From assembly GCA_032027085.1 (NCBI GenBank), contig JAVSMS010000001.1, positions 822,332-886,331 on the forward strand: 64,000 bases of DNA, written 5' to 3'. The notes under the pieces were generated by a model that was given only the letters and a program-made list of their open reading frames with translations, ran no database searches and was not told where the DNA came from. Made by a program: the position numbers and the translations under genes. This document shows, in pieces, positions 25,702 to 33,488 of this stretch (position 1 is the first letter of the stretch; each line of letters opens with the position of its first letter). The DNA is from Pseudorhodoplanes sp. GTDB lineage: Bacteria > Pseudomonadota > Alphaproteobacteria > Rhizobiales > Xanthobacteraceae.

Positions 25702-26118
25702 CTATTTGATATGAGAGCGGACCGTGCCGTCGACCTGTTTCCACGTCAGGCCTTGAGCTCCGCCATCGAGAATTACGGTCTTGTGCTTGTATGGACCCTG
25801 AAACTCAAACATGAGGATGTCCTCCACAGCATTAAGCCGGTGCTTCTCCTCTTCGGGAATAAAAACCAAATCGCCGGCCTCAATCTTCTTGTTTCCGTCC
25901 TCGGTATCGATACTGCCGCTGCCTTCAAGGATGAAGTAAAAGTGCTCACACTTCTCGTGGTAGTGATACGGCGAACTCGATTTAGCGCTCAAACGCTGCA
26001 CGCCAGCGAGTAGATCTTGAGTTCCAGCGAGATCTTTATTGACGAACGGGATTCGCTCGCGCCCCGGAATGACCGAAGTCATTTTTGGCATTTCATCCTG
26101 ATTGAAAACATAAGCCAT
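25702..26118 (-). CDS. Cupin-domain metalloprotein
   Basis: 138 residues. Cupin motif 1 is intact (SPYHYHEKCEHFYFILEGSG, with His-x-His and Glu ligands), as is motif 2 (AGDLVFIPEEEKHRLNA, with the final His), so it should hold a metal ion. Single-domain cupins of this size are isomerases, dioxygenases or decarboxylases in small-acid catabolism. It is the first gene of the transporter operon, with an AGGAAG ribosome site; the palindromic operator lies ~100 bp upstream. Confidence 0.85.
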   Translation of the reverse strand: MAYVFNQDEMPKMTSVIPGRERIPFVNKDLAGTQDLLAGVQRLSAKSSSPYHYHEKCEHFYFILEGSGSIDTEDGNKKIEAGDLVFIPEEEKHRLNAVEDILMFEFQGPYKHKTVILDGGAQGLTWKQVDGTVRSHIK

Positions 26119-26216
26119 CGCTTCCTACTCCCAGCGCGTTGCCTTCGCTCGGGCCGCAGCGCGAGCTGGTTACGCCGACGATCGGACTATTCACCAGGCG
26201 CATATGATCAAGGCGC

Positions 26217-26234
26217 TATGGTCCAATGACCATA
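26217..26234. promoter_or_regulatory. Palindromic operator TATGGT-N6-ACCATA, copy 4
   Basis: Perfect dyad with spacer CCAATG, about 100 bp upstream of the cupin/transporter operon. The spacing is consistent with covering the promoter. Confidence 0.7.
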
Positions 26235-26596
26235 TGATTGCGCCGAACGTTTCTGATGTCAAGCTCGCAGGGCTCTGTGCGTGGCTTTTCGCAAACGCAA
26301 TTGCTCCGAGCGGCAAGTCGCAAGATGACGTTTGCTCAGTCGAGGCATAGACTTCCGCGTGCGCGAAGAGGATAAACAGTTGTGACGCGGCGAACCCGAG
26401 CGGCCGTGGTGCGCCGAAACGTCACGCCTGGCGCGACGCTCTTAAATCGGGAACCATACGTCGCCACCTGGTCCGAACACCGCCGCGGAAATCTTCAATC
26501 ATTTCGCGCATTTCTTGAGGCGCTCACACGGCGTCGCCCGATCTCGATGATCGGACAAACGAAGAAGAAAACGGCAATCGATGCTAGCTGTGAGCC

Positions 26597-26775
26597 TCAA
26601 CAGTTTGTTCCCTGGTTTACGTCGCGGAAGACCGATGTGACGGCCAACGCGCGGCCGTGCGTTTACAGCGAAACAGGCAATTCTTGCTTGCGATATCGCC
26701 TTCGATAGCGAGTTCATTCCATGTATCGGCGTGATCGAAATAATTGATCGGCACGTGTTAGTGCTCGTCCTAAAA
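26597..26775 (-). pseudogene. C-terminal remnant of a Rieske/FAD reductase paralog
   Basis: Read leftward, the DNA gives VPINYFDHADTWNELAI and then EGDIASKNCLFRCKR. The intact gene at 7657-9189 has VPINYVGHAETWDEIAI and DGDIASKNCLLRFKR. A one-base frameshift follows, after which GRALAVTSVFRDVNQ matches GRTLAVASISRDVEN, ending at TGA (26,597). Only this C-terminal end survives. The nucleotide match to 7700-7860 is obvious by eye. Confidence 0.85.
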
Positions 26776-26792
26776 CGGAGTAGGCTTATTAG

Positions 26793-26809
26793 ATATATTT
26801 ACAATGTAT
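26793..26809. promoter_or_regulatory. Palindrome upstream of the nor cluster, NsrR-like
   Basis: ATATATTTACAATGTAT is a 17-bp dyad with two mismatched pairs around a central A. AT-rich dyads of this form resemble NO-responsive NsrR sites (AAGATNCATTT half sites), and the location ~108 bp before the first gene would suit. No FNR/NnrR-type TTGAT-N4-ATCAA box was found. Confidence 0.3.
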
Positions 26810-26916
26810 GTTTTTTGACCTATAAGCCTTGATCACGAGTACTAACTTCGAGCTTGGCTGTCGCGCGATGGGTCCTCGGCCCATTAACAGCCTATAGACG
26901 GCCGTGGAGGGGGCTG

Positions 26917-27186
26917 ATGTCTACGCAGCGCATCATACGGTTGGCTCTGTCGATCCTTGCCAGTGGCGCGAGCCTGGCGCTGTCCTGGCCCTACTGGCGC
27001 GACTTCGGCTACTGGGGCGAGTCACACACGATGTGGCTGGTCTATTTCGCAGTTGGTTTCGCGCTGGCTGTTTATGTCTTCTCTGTATTCTTCAATAGCC
27101 TGGGCACGCTGTTCGAGCACGATGCGCTTGAGCGCGGCGAGCAGCCGGACACCAAAGTATCTCCGAGCACGGGAGGTACGTCATGA
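26917..27186 (+). CDS. Small membrane subunit of the nor-like cluster
   Basis: 89 residues with GGAGG just upstream of the ATG and two TM helices (about 6-24 and 39-63). The loop between them is aromatic (WPYWRDFGYWGESH) and the tail is acidic. The stop overlaps the norC start (ATGA). It resembles no canonical Nor protein I know, but strict coupling to norC and norB suggests a third structural or assembly subunit, comparable in size to small subunits of cbb3 and other haem-copper complexes. Confidence 0.7.
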   Translation: MSTQRIIRLALSILASGASLALSWPYWRDFGYWGESHTMWLVYFAVGFALAVYVFSVFFNSLGTLFEHDALERGEQPDTKVSPSTGGTS

Positions 27187-28154
27187 GCTGCAAGCCTGGG
27201 CAACTATGTTATGAGAGCGTGAAGCGCCATCGTGCACTTGCGGTCCTCGCCCTGATGGCCGTTATTTTTCTTGCCCTGTCGGCTGCCTCGTTCGTCGATT
27301 CGCGCGGCCAGATCGTGCCGTCGAAAGTCAGTTATGCCAGCCACGATGTAGTAGCGGGAAAGCGAATTTTCCAAGCCTACAATTGCATGGGCTGTCACAC
27401 CATCGTCGGTAACGGCGCCTATCTTGGGCCAGATCTCACAAAGCTCTACGGTAAGGTCGGGCCTGCGTGGATCGAGGCGTTTCTGCCGGCCGCGGGAAGC
27501 TGGCCGACGAGCGGCGCGGTGCGGTTGCAGCTGCAGAACAAGGCGATTGCGGCCGAAGCAGGTACCGACACGATCGACGGCTATCTTGAAAAATATCCCG
27601 ATGCCGCCGAGCGCATCGGCCGGCGCGGCGGTCACGCGACGCTGATGCCGAACCTGCCGCTCAGCCGTGAGGAAGTCGGCCAGTTAACCGCCTTTCTCAA
27701 ATACACCTCCGAGATGAACACCGAAGGCTGGCCACCGGTGCCAAAGGTGAACGGGCTCAGCTTCCCGCATGCCAAGCCGATCCCCGTCGCGGCTCAATCC
27801 ACCTCTGTCACGGTGGCGAGCCTTCAGACAGGAGCGGCCCAGCCAATCTCCAGGATTGCGCTCGGCGAGACGCTGGCAAAGGACAACGGCTGCATCGCCT
27901 GTCATGCGCCGACCAAAGAGAAGCTGGTCGGCCCCGGCTGGGGCGGCCTTTACGGCTCGACCGTCAAGCTCGCTAATGGCTCGAGCGTGGTCGCGGACGA
28001 TGCCTATCTGACCGAGAAGATACTGAAGCCCGACGCCAAGCTCGTCGCGGGGTATGAGGCGGGAGTCATGCCGTCTTTCGCCGAAATACTCGATGCCGAC
28101 CAGATCGCCGCCATCGTTGGCTATATCCGTAGTCTGAAGGGACGTAAGCCATGA
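27183..28154 (+). CDS. norC: Diheme NorC-like cytochrome c
   Basis: 323 residues, more than twice the usual NorC (~150). An N-terminal TM anchor (about residues 19-37) leads into a NorC-like domain with CMGCH (68-72) and the phrase CHTIVGNGAYLGPDLT. A linker is followed by a second cytochrome domain with CIACH (237-241) and VMPSFAEILDADQIAAIVGYIRSL. That C-terminal domain resembles the cytochrome c tail of caa3 oxidase subunit II, without the CuA domain. It should carry electrons from periplasmic donors to the catalytic subunit. It overlaps its neighbours on both sides by ATGA. Confidence 0.85.
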   Translation: MSCKPGQLCYESVKRHRALAVLALMAVIFLALSAASFVDSRGQIVPSKVSYASHDVVAGKRIFQAYNCMGCHTIVGNGAYLGPDLTKLYGKVGPAWIEAFLPAAGSWPTSGAVRLQLQNKAIAAEAGTDTIDGYLEKYPDAAERIGRRGGHATLMPNLPLSREEVGQLTAFLKYTSEMNTEGWPPVPKVNGLSFPHAKPIPVAAQSTSVTVASLQTGAAQPISRIALGETLAKDNGCIACHAPTKEKLVGPGWGGLYGSTVKLANGSSVVADDAYLTEKILKPDAKLVAGYEAGVMPSFAEILDADQIAAIVGYIRSLKGRKP

Positions 28155-29851
28155 TCCGGATCGAATACACGACCCAGCGCCTCAGCCTGCGTTTCTTTAT
28201 GGTTATGCTGGTGCTGTTCTTCGTTCAGACCGGCCTCGGTCTTCTGCTGTCCGCTCAGCATATCGATCCGACGCTGCTGGCCGGAACGCTGAGCTTCAAC
28301 GTCATTCGCACCCAGCACCTCAATCTGGCGATCTTCTGGGTACTGTCGGGCTTTATTGGCACCATCCTGTTTGTCGGCCCGCTGTTGTCAAAACGCGAGC
28401 TCGCCGCGCCATGGCTGATCAAGTTTCTGTTCTACGCCCTTCTAGCTGTGGTCGTGTGGAACTTGGCAACGCAGATGTTGGCGCAGAAGGGCATCGCCGG
28501 ATGGTGGATGGGTCAGCCGCTGCTACAAGAGGGCCTCGAATATCTCGAGGCCGGTCGTATCGCCGACGTAATCATCCTGATCGGCTTCGCGATCCTGTGC
28601 TATGTCGTGCTGCGCACCTTTCCGCCTCTGTCGCAGTGGAACGAAATCCATTGGGGCCTTGGACTTGGCGTGCTCGCGCTGACGGCGGTGTGGGTATTCG
28701 GCATGTTCTTCGTCGAGCGTCTCGACCTACAGGAGTATTTCCGCTGGTACGTCGTCCACTACTGGGTCGAGGGCGTGTGGGAGGTGATCCATATCTCGCT
28801 GGTCGGCTTCCTGCTGGTCTTGATGTTCAAGGCCGATGTGAAGTCAGTCGGCTATGCCGTGTTCTGGGGCATCTCGCTGGTGTGGCTGTCGGGCCTGCTC
28901 GGAAACGCGCACCACTATTTCTGGATCGGCACGCCCGAGTTCTGGCAGTTCTGGGGTTCGCTGTTCAGCGCCCTGGAGCCCCTGCCGCTAATCTTCTGCT
29001 TCTGGCATATCTATCTCGACGCCCACGAGGACGGAAAGCCAATCTCCAATATGCCGGCCTTCGCTTTTCTGCTCGGCTCGGTCGTGCTTGAGCAGGTCGG
29101 CGCCGGTATCCTCGGCTTCACCATGACCTTCGCCCTCACCAATGTCTGGTCGCACGGCACCTGGGTGACGGCCAGCCACGCACACCTGGCTCTGTTCGGT
29201 ACTTTTGGCATGCTCGGTCTGTCGGCGGCCTATTATGCCGTACCGATCATGCGCGGCGCGGAGCACTTCGACCAGCGCGCCGGCAAGCTCGCGTTCTGGC
29301 TGGTGTTCACTGGTATGCTGGGGCTCGGCTTCGCCTTCGCGATCGGTGGCACCATTCAGATCTTCGTCTATCGCACGCTGGGACTCGACTGGTTCGGCGG
29401 CGACGTGGCGCCCGCGATGCAGATTACCAAGATCATGGTGCCGATCTTCGGTTTCGTGTTCGCGGTCGGCGTCTGTCTGTTGGTGTTTGACCTGCTTACG
29501 CTTGGACACCGTCGCAGCGTCGTGTCCAACGTTCCTGCAACGATGATGGCCGTCTCGGGTGCGCCGACGCGCTGGGAGTACTGGTTGACCGGGTGGGAGA
29601 CCGGACTGTGGCTGCTTGCCATGTGGGTGTTTGGCGGCATCATCACGCTCGGCCTGCTCAGCTTCAATCTCAGCACCGTGCAACAGGGCAGCTCTATCTT
29701 CCCCTACATGATGGCAGGCGTTGGCTATCCGGGACTCCTTCTAGTGACATTATTCTTCGTCTGGCGCTTTCTCTCATCCCTCGAGGCGCGCAGCCGCGCG
29801 AGCTTCCTCCCGCTTCCCGCAGCTGTGGCGTCGCCTGCCGGCGCGGCCTGA
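28151..29851 (+). CDS. norB: Nitric oxide reductase catalytic subunit (NorB-like haem-copper family)
   Basis: 566 residues with about 12-14 TM helices. Residues typical of cNOR are present: HYWVEGVWEVIH (FeB His and the VEG Glu), GNAHHYFWIG (paired His), ALEPLPL (second conserved Glu) and SHAHLALFG (haem ligands). The Tyr-His cross-link motif and K-channel of oxygen reductases are absent, which argues for NO reduction (2 NO to N2O). It has no N-terminal quinol-oxidase extension, so it depends on the cytochrome subunit. No NorQ/NorD maturation genes follow. It is longer than the usual ~450-residue NorB because of extra C-terminal helices. Confidence 0.85.
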   Translation: MIRIEYTTQRLSLRFFMVMLVLFFVQTGLGLLLSAQHIDPTLLAGTLSFNVIRTQHLNLAIFWVLSGFIGTILFVGPLLSKRELAAPWLIKFLFYALLAVVVWNLATQMLAQKGIAGWWMGQPLLQEGLEYLEAGRIADVIILIGFAILCYVVLRTFPPLSQWNEIHWGLGLGVLALTAVWVFGMFFVERLDLQEYFRWYVVHYWVEGVWEVIHISLVGFLLVLMFKADVKSVGYAVFWGISLVWLSGLLGNAHHYFWIGTPEFWQFWGSLFSALEPLPLIFCFWHIYLDAHEDGKPISNMPAFAFLLGSVVLEQVGAGILGFTMTFALTNVWSHGTWVTASHAHLALFGTFGMLGLSAAYYAVPIMRGAEHFDQRAGKLAFWLVFTGMLGLGFAFAIGGTIQIFVYRTLGLDWFGGDVAPAMQITKIMVPIFGFVFAVGVCLLVFDLLTLGHRRSVVSNVPATMMAVSGAPTRWEYWLTGWETGLWLLAMWVFGGIITLGLLSFNLSTVQQGSSIFPYMMAGVGYPGLLLVTLFFVWRFLSSLEARSRASFLPLPAAVASPAGAA

Positions 29852-30385
29852 CAGGGTCGCTCCGGCTTCTTTCCTATTTATTGGCACCGAGTTCCAACGA
29901 TGAGCATTCAAAACCCTGACATTGAGCTGTACATCTGGAAGGCTTCACCGATGGTTTCACGCTGACACTAGGTGTTTTGCCATGGGTATTCTTTCCGAAA
30001 CCCCGGTCGGCTGGTCAATTCCTCATCCCGATCTGTCCACCCCAAGTGGTGCGCTCCACAGGGGTCAATTTGAACGCCGGTTGACAGATCGGAGAGGTTA
30101 AGGATCGTGTACAAGCTCGCCGCTTCATCGCGCTAGATTCTTGCTGCTTCAGCAGCTATGTGCTTGGCGAGCGTTGTCACAAGTGTTTTCAAGCCGGTAA
30201 GTTCGGAGAGTTCTGCGTATTCACCATTGCGAGAAGCAGATCGCGGCTACGTCGGAACGCAGGCGGACCTATAAAGCTGTTCCTGCACCAGTCGTTGGCC
30301 ACAAACATTATAGCGTTTCTGATATCACGCTTTGAACAGAAAAATGGGGCGACCTACTGGACTAGAAACTCCACCAGCTCGTGAC

Positions 30386-30411
30386 AAAAAAAGGGGCCGG
30401 TTTTCCGACCC
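30386..30411 (-). terminator. Orphan leftward intrinsic terminator
   Basis: Read leftward: GGGTCGG-AAAA-CCGGCCCC followed by seven T. This is a textbook rho-independent terminator, but no leftward gene is seen upstream of it (to its right). Confidence 0.6.
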
Positions 30412-30432
30412 TCTATAGCGGATTGAATTGCA

Positions 30433-30591
30433 ATGGATGACGATGCTAGCCGCCTACTCGCCTTCAATGATGACAGGCTGGCCCGCTTTCTCTTCGGGAG
30501 AAAAAGCGTCGAAACGGGAAGCCTTCGCGCGCTGGCGTGGATATTGATTTTCGTCGTGGTATTGGGAAGCATATTCTACTTGATAGGTTAA
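30433..30591 (+). CDS. Possible small single-TM protein
   Basis: 52 residues: a charged N-terminal half (MDDDASRLLAFNDDRLARF) and one convincing C-terminal TM helix (ALAWILIFVVVLGSIFYLIG). The amphipathic-then-TM design is common in bacterial small membrane proteins. The ribosome site is weak and I recognise no family, so it may be a chance frame. Confidence 0.4.
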   Translation: MDDDASRLLAFNDDRLARFLFGRKSVETGSLRALAWILIFVVVLGSIFYLIG

Positions 30592-31005
30592 ACACAGGCA
30601 GCCGTGTCATTTTTCGAGAGACTCTTGGATGGCAATAACTCTCTCCGTCAATTCATACTCCATCCCATACCTGCTACGCGAGTTTGAGCGACCTTTGGAG
30701 AATGTCCCTGCGCTACCACGGCTATGCCTCTATTGATCTCTTTATGCCGGGCGAGTTTTCGCGCACGAGCATGGTCTCTACCTATATGGAACCTCTCTCA
30801 GTATCGAATGTGAAGTACGAGTGGGATCGGAACGAAGAGCAATTCTGATCGACCCGAAAGGCGCCATGACTCGATACATTTTCAACGATTTACATTGAGT
30901 CCTGAAATCACGCTGGTTCCGCAATAATCTAAAGTTCATCCGCCATTTGATATTGCAGACTGATCAGTCGATTTCATACTGATCGCGCAACTGATTCGAT
31001 CACGC

Positions 31006-31584
31006 ATGGCTGGCAAGCAGGCAAAGATACTCACTGATCCCCATGTGCGCGATCTCCTTGTCTACGCCGATAACACCCGATATCCGCTGCGAAACCGGAT
31101 CATTGTCTTGCTATCTGTGAAAGCCGGGCTTCGCGCTGGCGAAATTGCAAAGCTAACTTGGCGAATGGTCCTCGACGCTGGTGGCGACATCGGGCCGGCT
31201 ATCGAGTTGCATGACGCCGCCGCCAAGAAAGGCAGCGGCCGCAGAATCCCGGTACATAACGAGCTTCGGCAGGCGTTGCAGGACTTGCGGCAGAACTCAA
31301 AGGGCGATGGTCCAATCGTCGCCTCGGAACGAACCGGTCGCGCAATGACGCCACGGAGCATCGTTCTCTGGTTTGCGACTGCCTACCGACATATCGGGCT
31401 GGACGGTTGTTCGTCGCATTCGGGTCGCCGAACGTTTATTACCCGTGCCGCACGTGTTGTTCACAAGGCCGGCGGCTCGCTGCGCGACGTCCAGCTGCTT
31501 GCCGGTCACCGTTCAATACAGACGACCGAACGCTACATTGACGGCGATACCGACGCCCAGCGGCGCCTCGTATCACTGATCTGA
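31006..31584 (+). CDS. Short tyrosine recombinase/integrase (catalytic domain only)
   Basis: 192 residues. Catalytic motifs are present: Arg in KAGLRAGEIAKLTW, His-x-x-Arg in HSGRRTF, AGH in LLAGHRSIQTT and the nucleophile Tyr in ERYID. The usual N-terminal SAM-like core-binding domain is almost absent (about 20 residues precede the fold), as in some site-specific integrases of small mobile elements and integron-like recombinases. It shares one base with the next gene (TGATG), so the pair is co-translated. Confidence 0.88.
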   Translation: MAGKQAKILTDPHVRDLLVYADNTRYPLRNRIIVLLSVKAGLRAGEIAKLTWRMVLDAGGDIGPAIELHDAAAKKGSGRRIPVHNELRQALQDLRQNSKGDGPIVASERTGRAMTPRSIVLWFATAYRHIGLDGCSSHSGRRTFITRAARVVHKAGGSLRDVQLLAGHRSIQTTERYIDGDTDAQRRLVSLI

Positions 31585-32666
31585 TGGCCGCCAACCCTCC
31601 ATCAGCACTCTCCGAATTTGCTAACACTCATCCGACCGCCGACCTCGACAGAGCTATTCGAGTTCTTGACCGCCTCTGTCATCTCGTAGGTGCAAGCAAC
31701 CTGTTGGATGTCAGCGCCAGCCCAGAGCGGCACAAGTTGTCGCGGGCCATTGAATGCTACCAAACGCCGTATCTCTTTGATTGGCTCATTCGCGCATTCA
31801 GCTTTCAGGGGATTTCAGACCGCGTTGCCTCCAGCTACATCGAAAAGCATGGATCCGTCACTTGGGACAACCTGGATACCCGACTGTCCAGAAGGATCCG
31901 TTGCCCGCGGTTGCACAGCTATTGGCAGTTTCACGGGTGCAGCTACGACAAGACACGCCAGACATGTTCCGAGCCAACTCTACTAGAACGATGCCCTCTC
32001 CCACGACACAGGCTTCGGAACGGGCGCCTTAATCAGACGGCGTACAGCTTGTTCCTGTTCATTCGTGACGTAGCGGAAGGTAATTTGGTCGAATGGCTGG
32101 ATAAGCAGTGTCATAAGGCTCACACCAATGAACCTGACGACGTGGCTCAATCCAGCGAAGCCTTGGCGGGACCCTTGCGGAATATTTTTGGCGTTTCTGA
32201 CAAGGTCATCGCAATGGCCATGTCAGAGTTGCTGCTAGCCGCGCCCGCGTCGAAGCCAGGTTGGCGGAACGTTGGGTATAGCCTGATCGCAATCGACACT
32301 CTGGTTCACAATTTCCTTTACCGGTCCGGCATTCTCAGTTCACTCGGCCGACAGCATGCCTATGGGCCGGGTTGTTATCGGGATGGCGGCTGTGCCGACA
32401 TCATTCGCCACATCTCGAGCAAGATTGATGCAAGCCGCATTAACCTAGCCTACCCAAGATATTTTCCCCGGTTCGTACAGCACGCGATCTGGCGCTTTTG
32501 CTCAACAGATGAATTTGACGTCTGCAACGGCAATCGCATCGACGACAGCCAGCGCTGCAAGAACACGCAATGCGCGCTTTTTGCGTCGTGCCAACGGCTG
32601 ATTTTGAGGCAAAAAAGACATTATATTTCAATATCTTACGCCATTGACAGAATGCCAACTCATTGA
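31584..32666 (+). CDS. HhH-GPD-like protein with four-Cys C-terminus, coupled to recombinase
   Basis: 360 residues, not a family I can name. Parts resemble the HhH-GPD (endonuclease III) superfamily. The N-terminal half has a helical IRAFSFQGISDRVASSYIEKHG segment. The middle shows a helix-hairpin-helix-like IFGVSDKVIAMAMSEL (about residues 200-215), followed by an Asp in IAIDTLVHNFL (about D238), at the position of the catalytic Asp. The C-terminus has C314-x10-C325-x4-C330-x5-C336, like the 4Fe-4S loop of EndoIII. Translational coupling to the recombinase suggests a role in the same mobile element, perhaps in DNA recognition or cleavage. Confidence 0.55.
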   Translation: MAANPPSALSEFANTHPTADLDRAIRVLDRLCHLVGASNLLDVSASPERHKLSRAIECYQTPYLFDWLIRAFSFQGISDRVASSYIEKHGSVTWDNLDTRLSRRIRCPRLHSYWQFHGCSYDKTRQTCSEPTLLERCPLPRHRLRNGRLNQTAYSLFLFIRDVAEGNLVEWLDKQCHKAHTNEPDDVAQSSEALAGPLRNIFGVSDKVIAMAMSELLLAAPASKPGWRNVGYSLIAIDTLVHNFLYRSGILSSLGRQHAYGPGCYRDGGCADIIRHISSKIDASRINLAYPRYFPRFVQHAIWRFCSTDEFDVCNGNRIDDSQRCKNTQCALFASCQRLILRQKRHYISISYAIDRMPTH

Positions 32667-32783
32667 TAGTATGATTATACCATCATGATTTGGCGCTCGA
32701 AACACGAGAGAAGGCGACACAATTTCGAGAAAGTGACCCGAGTACCTAGGCGGAGGAATTCCGCCAAACAGCCGAAGACTTCA

Positions 32784-32806
32784 AAGGGGCCCCAAGCGGG
32801 CCCCTT
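32784..32806 (+). terminator. GC-rich hairpin, probable terminator of the recombinase pair
   Basis: AAGGGGCCC-CAAGC-GGGCCCCTT is a perfect 9-bp stem located 118 bp after the previous stop and 25 bp before the next gene. It is followed only by a short T-containing stretch, so it could also be an attenuator for the next gene. Confidence 0.5.
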
Positions 32807-32830
32807 CGGCATTTCTGGAGACCTCTACTA

Positions 32831-33382
32831 ATGGCAAAAGCACGTTCAAAGACGAACGAGGCGAGTGCTCACACGATTATCGTCATTGGCACTGACAGTG
32901 AGGGAAAGCACCACGCTGGTCGTTTCTACGGTGCTCAGCGTGATCTTGTACTCAAAGCCGTGCAGGCTCTCGGTCTGCAGGCTTTTGAAGCCGAAACTAG
33001 CAAGCTCGACCCAACGATTGCCAAGTTGCCGTTGGGCCGACTCTATTCCAACGGGCGAGGTTTCGTACCTTTCATCCGCCGCGACCGAGCTGTGAAGATC
33101 GCAGAGCTGATGGGCGTAAAGCTTGAGGCTGAAGCTACGTCCCAACATTCGCCCGCGCCGGATATCACCAAGCAGAGCCTGCCAAGAGATTGGCCGTCAA
33201 TAACCGACGGTGATCTTGTCATAGCTTGTGACAGCGACCCGGATGCTGGCTGGTGGCCAGCAATCGTGGCGGGCATGGACGGTGACATGCTGACGCTCAA
33301 ATGGTGCCAGTTCCCCAAGGAACAGCCGGCCTTGCGCCATCGGTCGGCAGTCGCCCTACTCTACTCCGGTAACCGGGATTGA
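32831..33382 (+). CDS. Hypothetical protein, island-type
   Basis: 183 residues, unrecognised. The N-terminal half (residues 15-100) looks like a compact alpha/beta domain: HTIIVIGTDSEGKHHAGRFYG, then RDLVLKAVQALGLQAFEAET. The C-terminal half is a small domain with GDLVIACDSDPDAGWWPAIV and LTLKWCQFP, reminiscent of Tudor/SH3-like or PWWP-like folds. No signal peptide or TM. It lies between two hairpins as a single-gene unit. Confidence 0.65.
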   Translation: MAKARSKTNEASAHTIIVIGTDSEGKHHAGRFYGAQRDLVLKAVQALGLQAFEAETSKLDPTIAKLPLGRLYSNGRGFVPFIRRDRAVKIAELMGVKLEAEATSQHSPAPDITKQSLPRDWPSITDGDLVIACDSDPDAGWWPAIVAGMDGDMLTLKWCQFPKEQPALRHRSAVALLYSGNRD

Positions 33383-33392
33383 TGACAACGCG

Positions 33393-33419
33393 GCTGCTCC
33401 GGGCTTCACCCGGAGCAGC
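33393..33419 (+). terminator. Strong hairpin after the hypothetical gene
   Basis: GCTGCTCCGGG-CTTCA-CCCGGAGCAGC is a perfect 11-bp stem, 10 bp after the stop codon, followed by TCTCTTC. Confidence 0.65.
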
Positions 33420-33488
33420 TCTCTTCAACCTCCAATTCGCAACCCCCTGCAATCGAGCGAGACAAGCTCTCGCTGGAAAGGACATGTC

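Larger units (their letters stand above)
26235..26916. other. Decayed stretch upstream of the nor cluster
   Basis: Besides the reductase remnant at 26,597-26,775 and the palindrome at 26,793-26,809, no gene is supported in this 682-bp gap. The plus-strand frame at 26,382-26,708 is antisense to the remnant and has no ribosome site. Confidence 0.5.
29852..31005. other. Gene-poor stretch with repeat copy and remnants
   Basis: Positions 29,851-29,930 carry the second copy of the repeat seen before soxC. The text around 30,000-30,090 (GGTCAATT...CCAC...GGGGTCAATTTGAACGCCGGTTGACA) resembles ends of IS21-type insertion remnants, but I cannot define an element. Small frames lie at 30,433-30,591 (listed) and 30,702-30,848 (48 codons, MSLRYHGYASIDLFMPG..., no good ribosome site, unrecognised). 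Confidence 0.45.
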
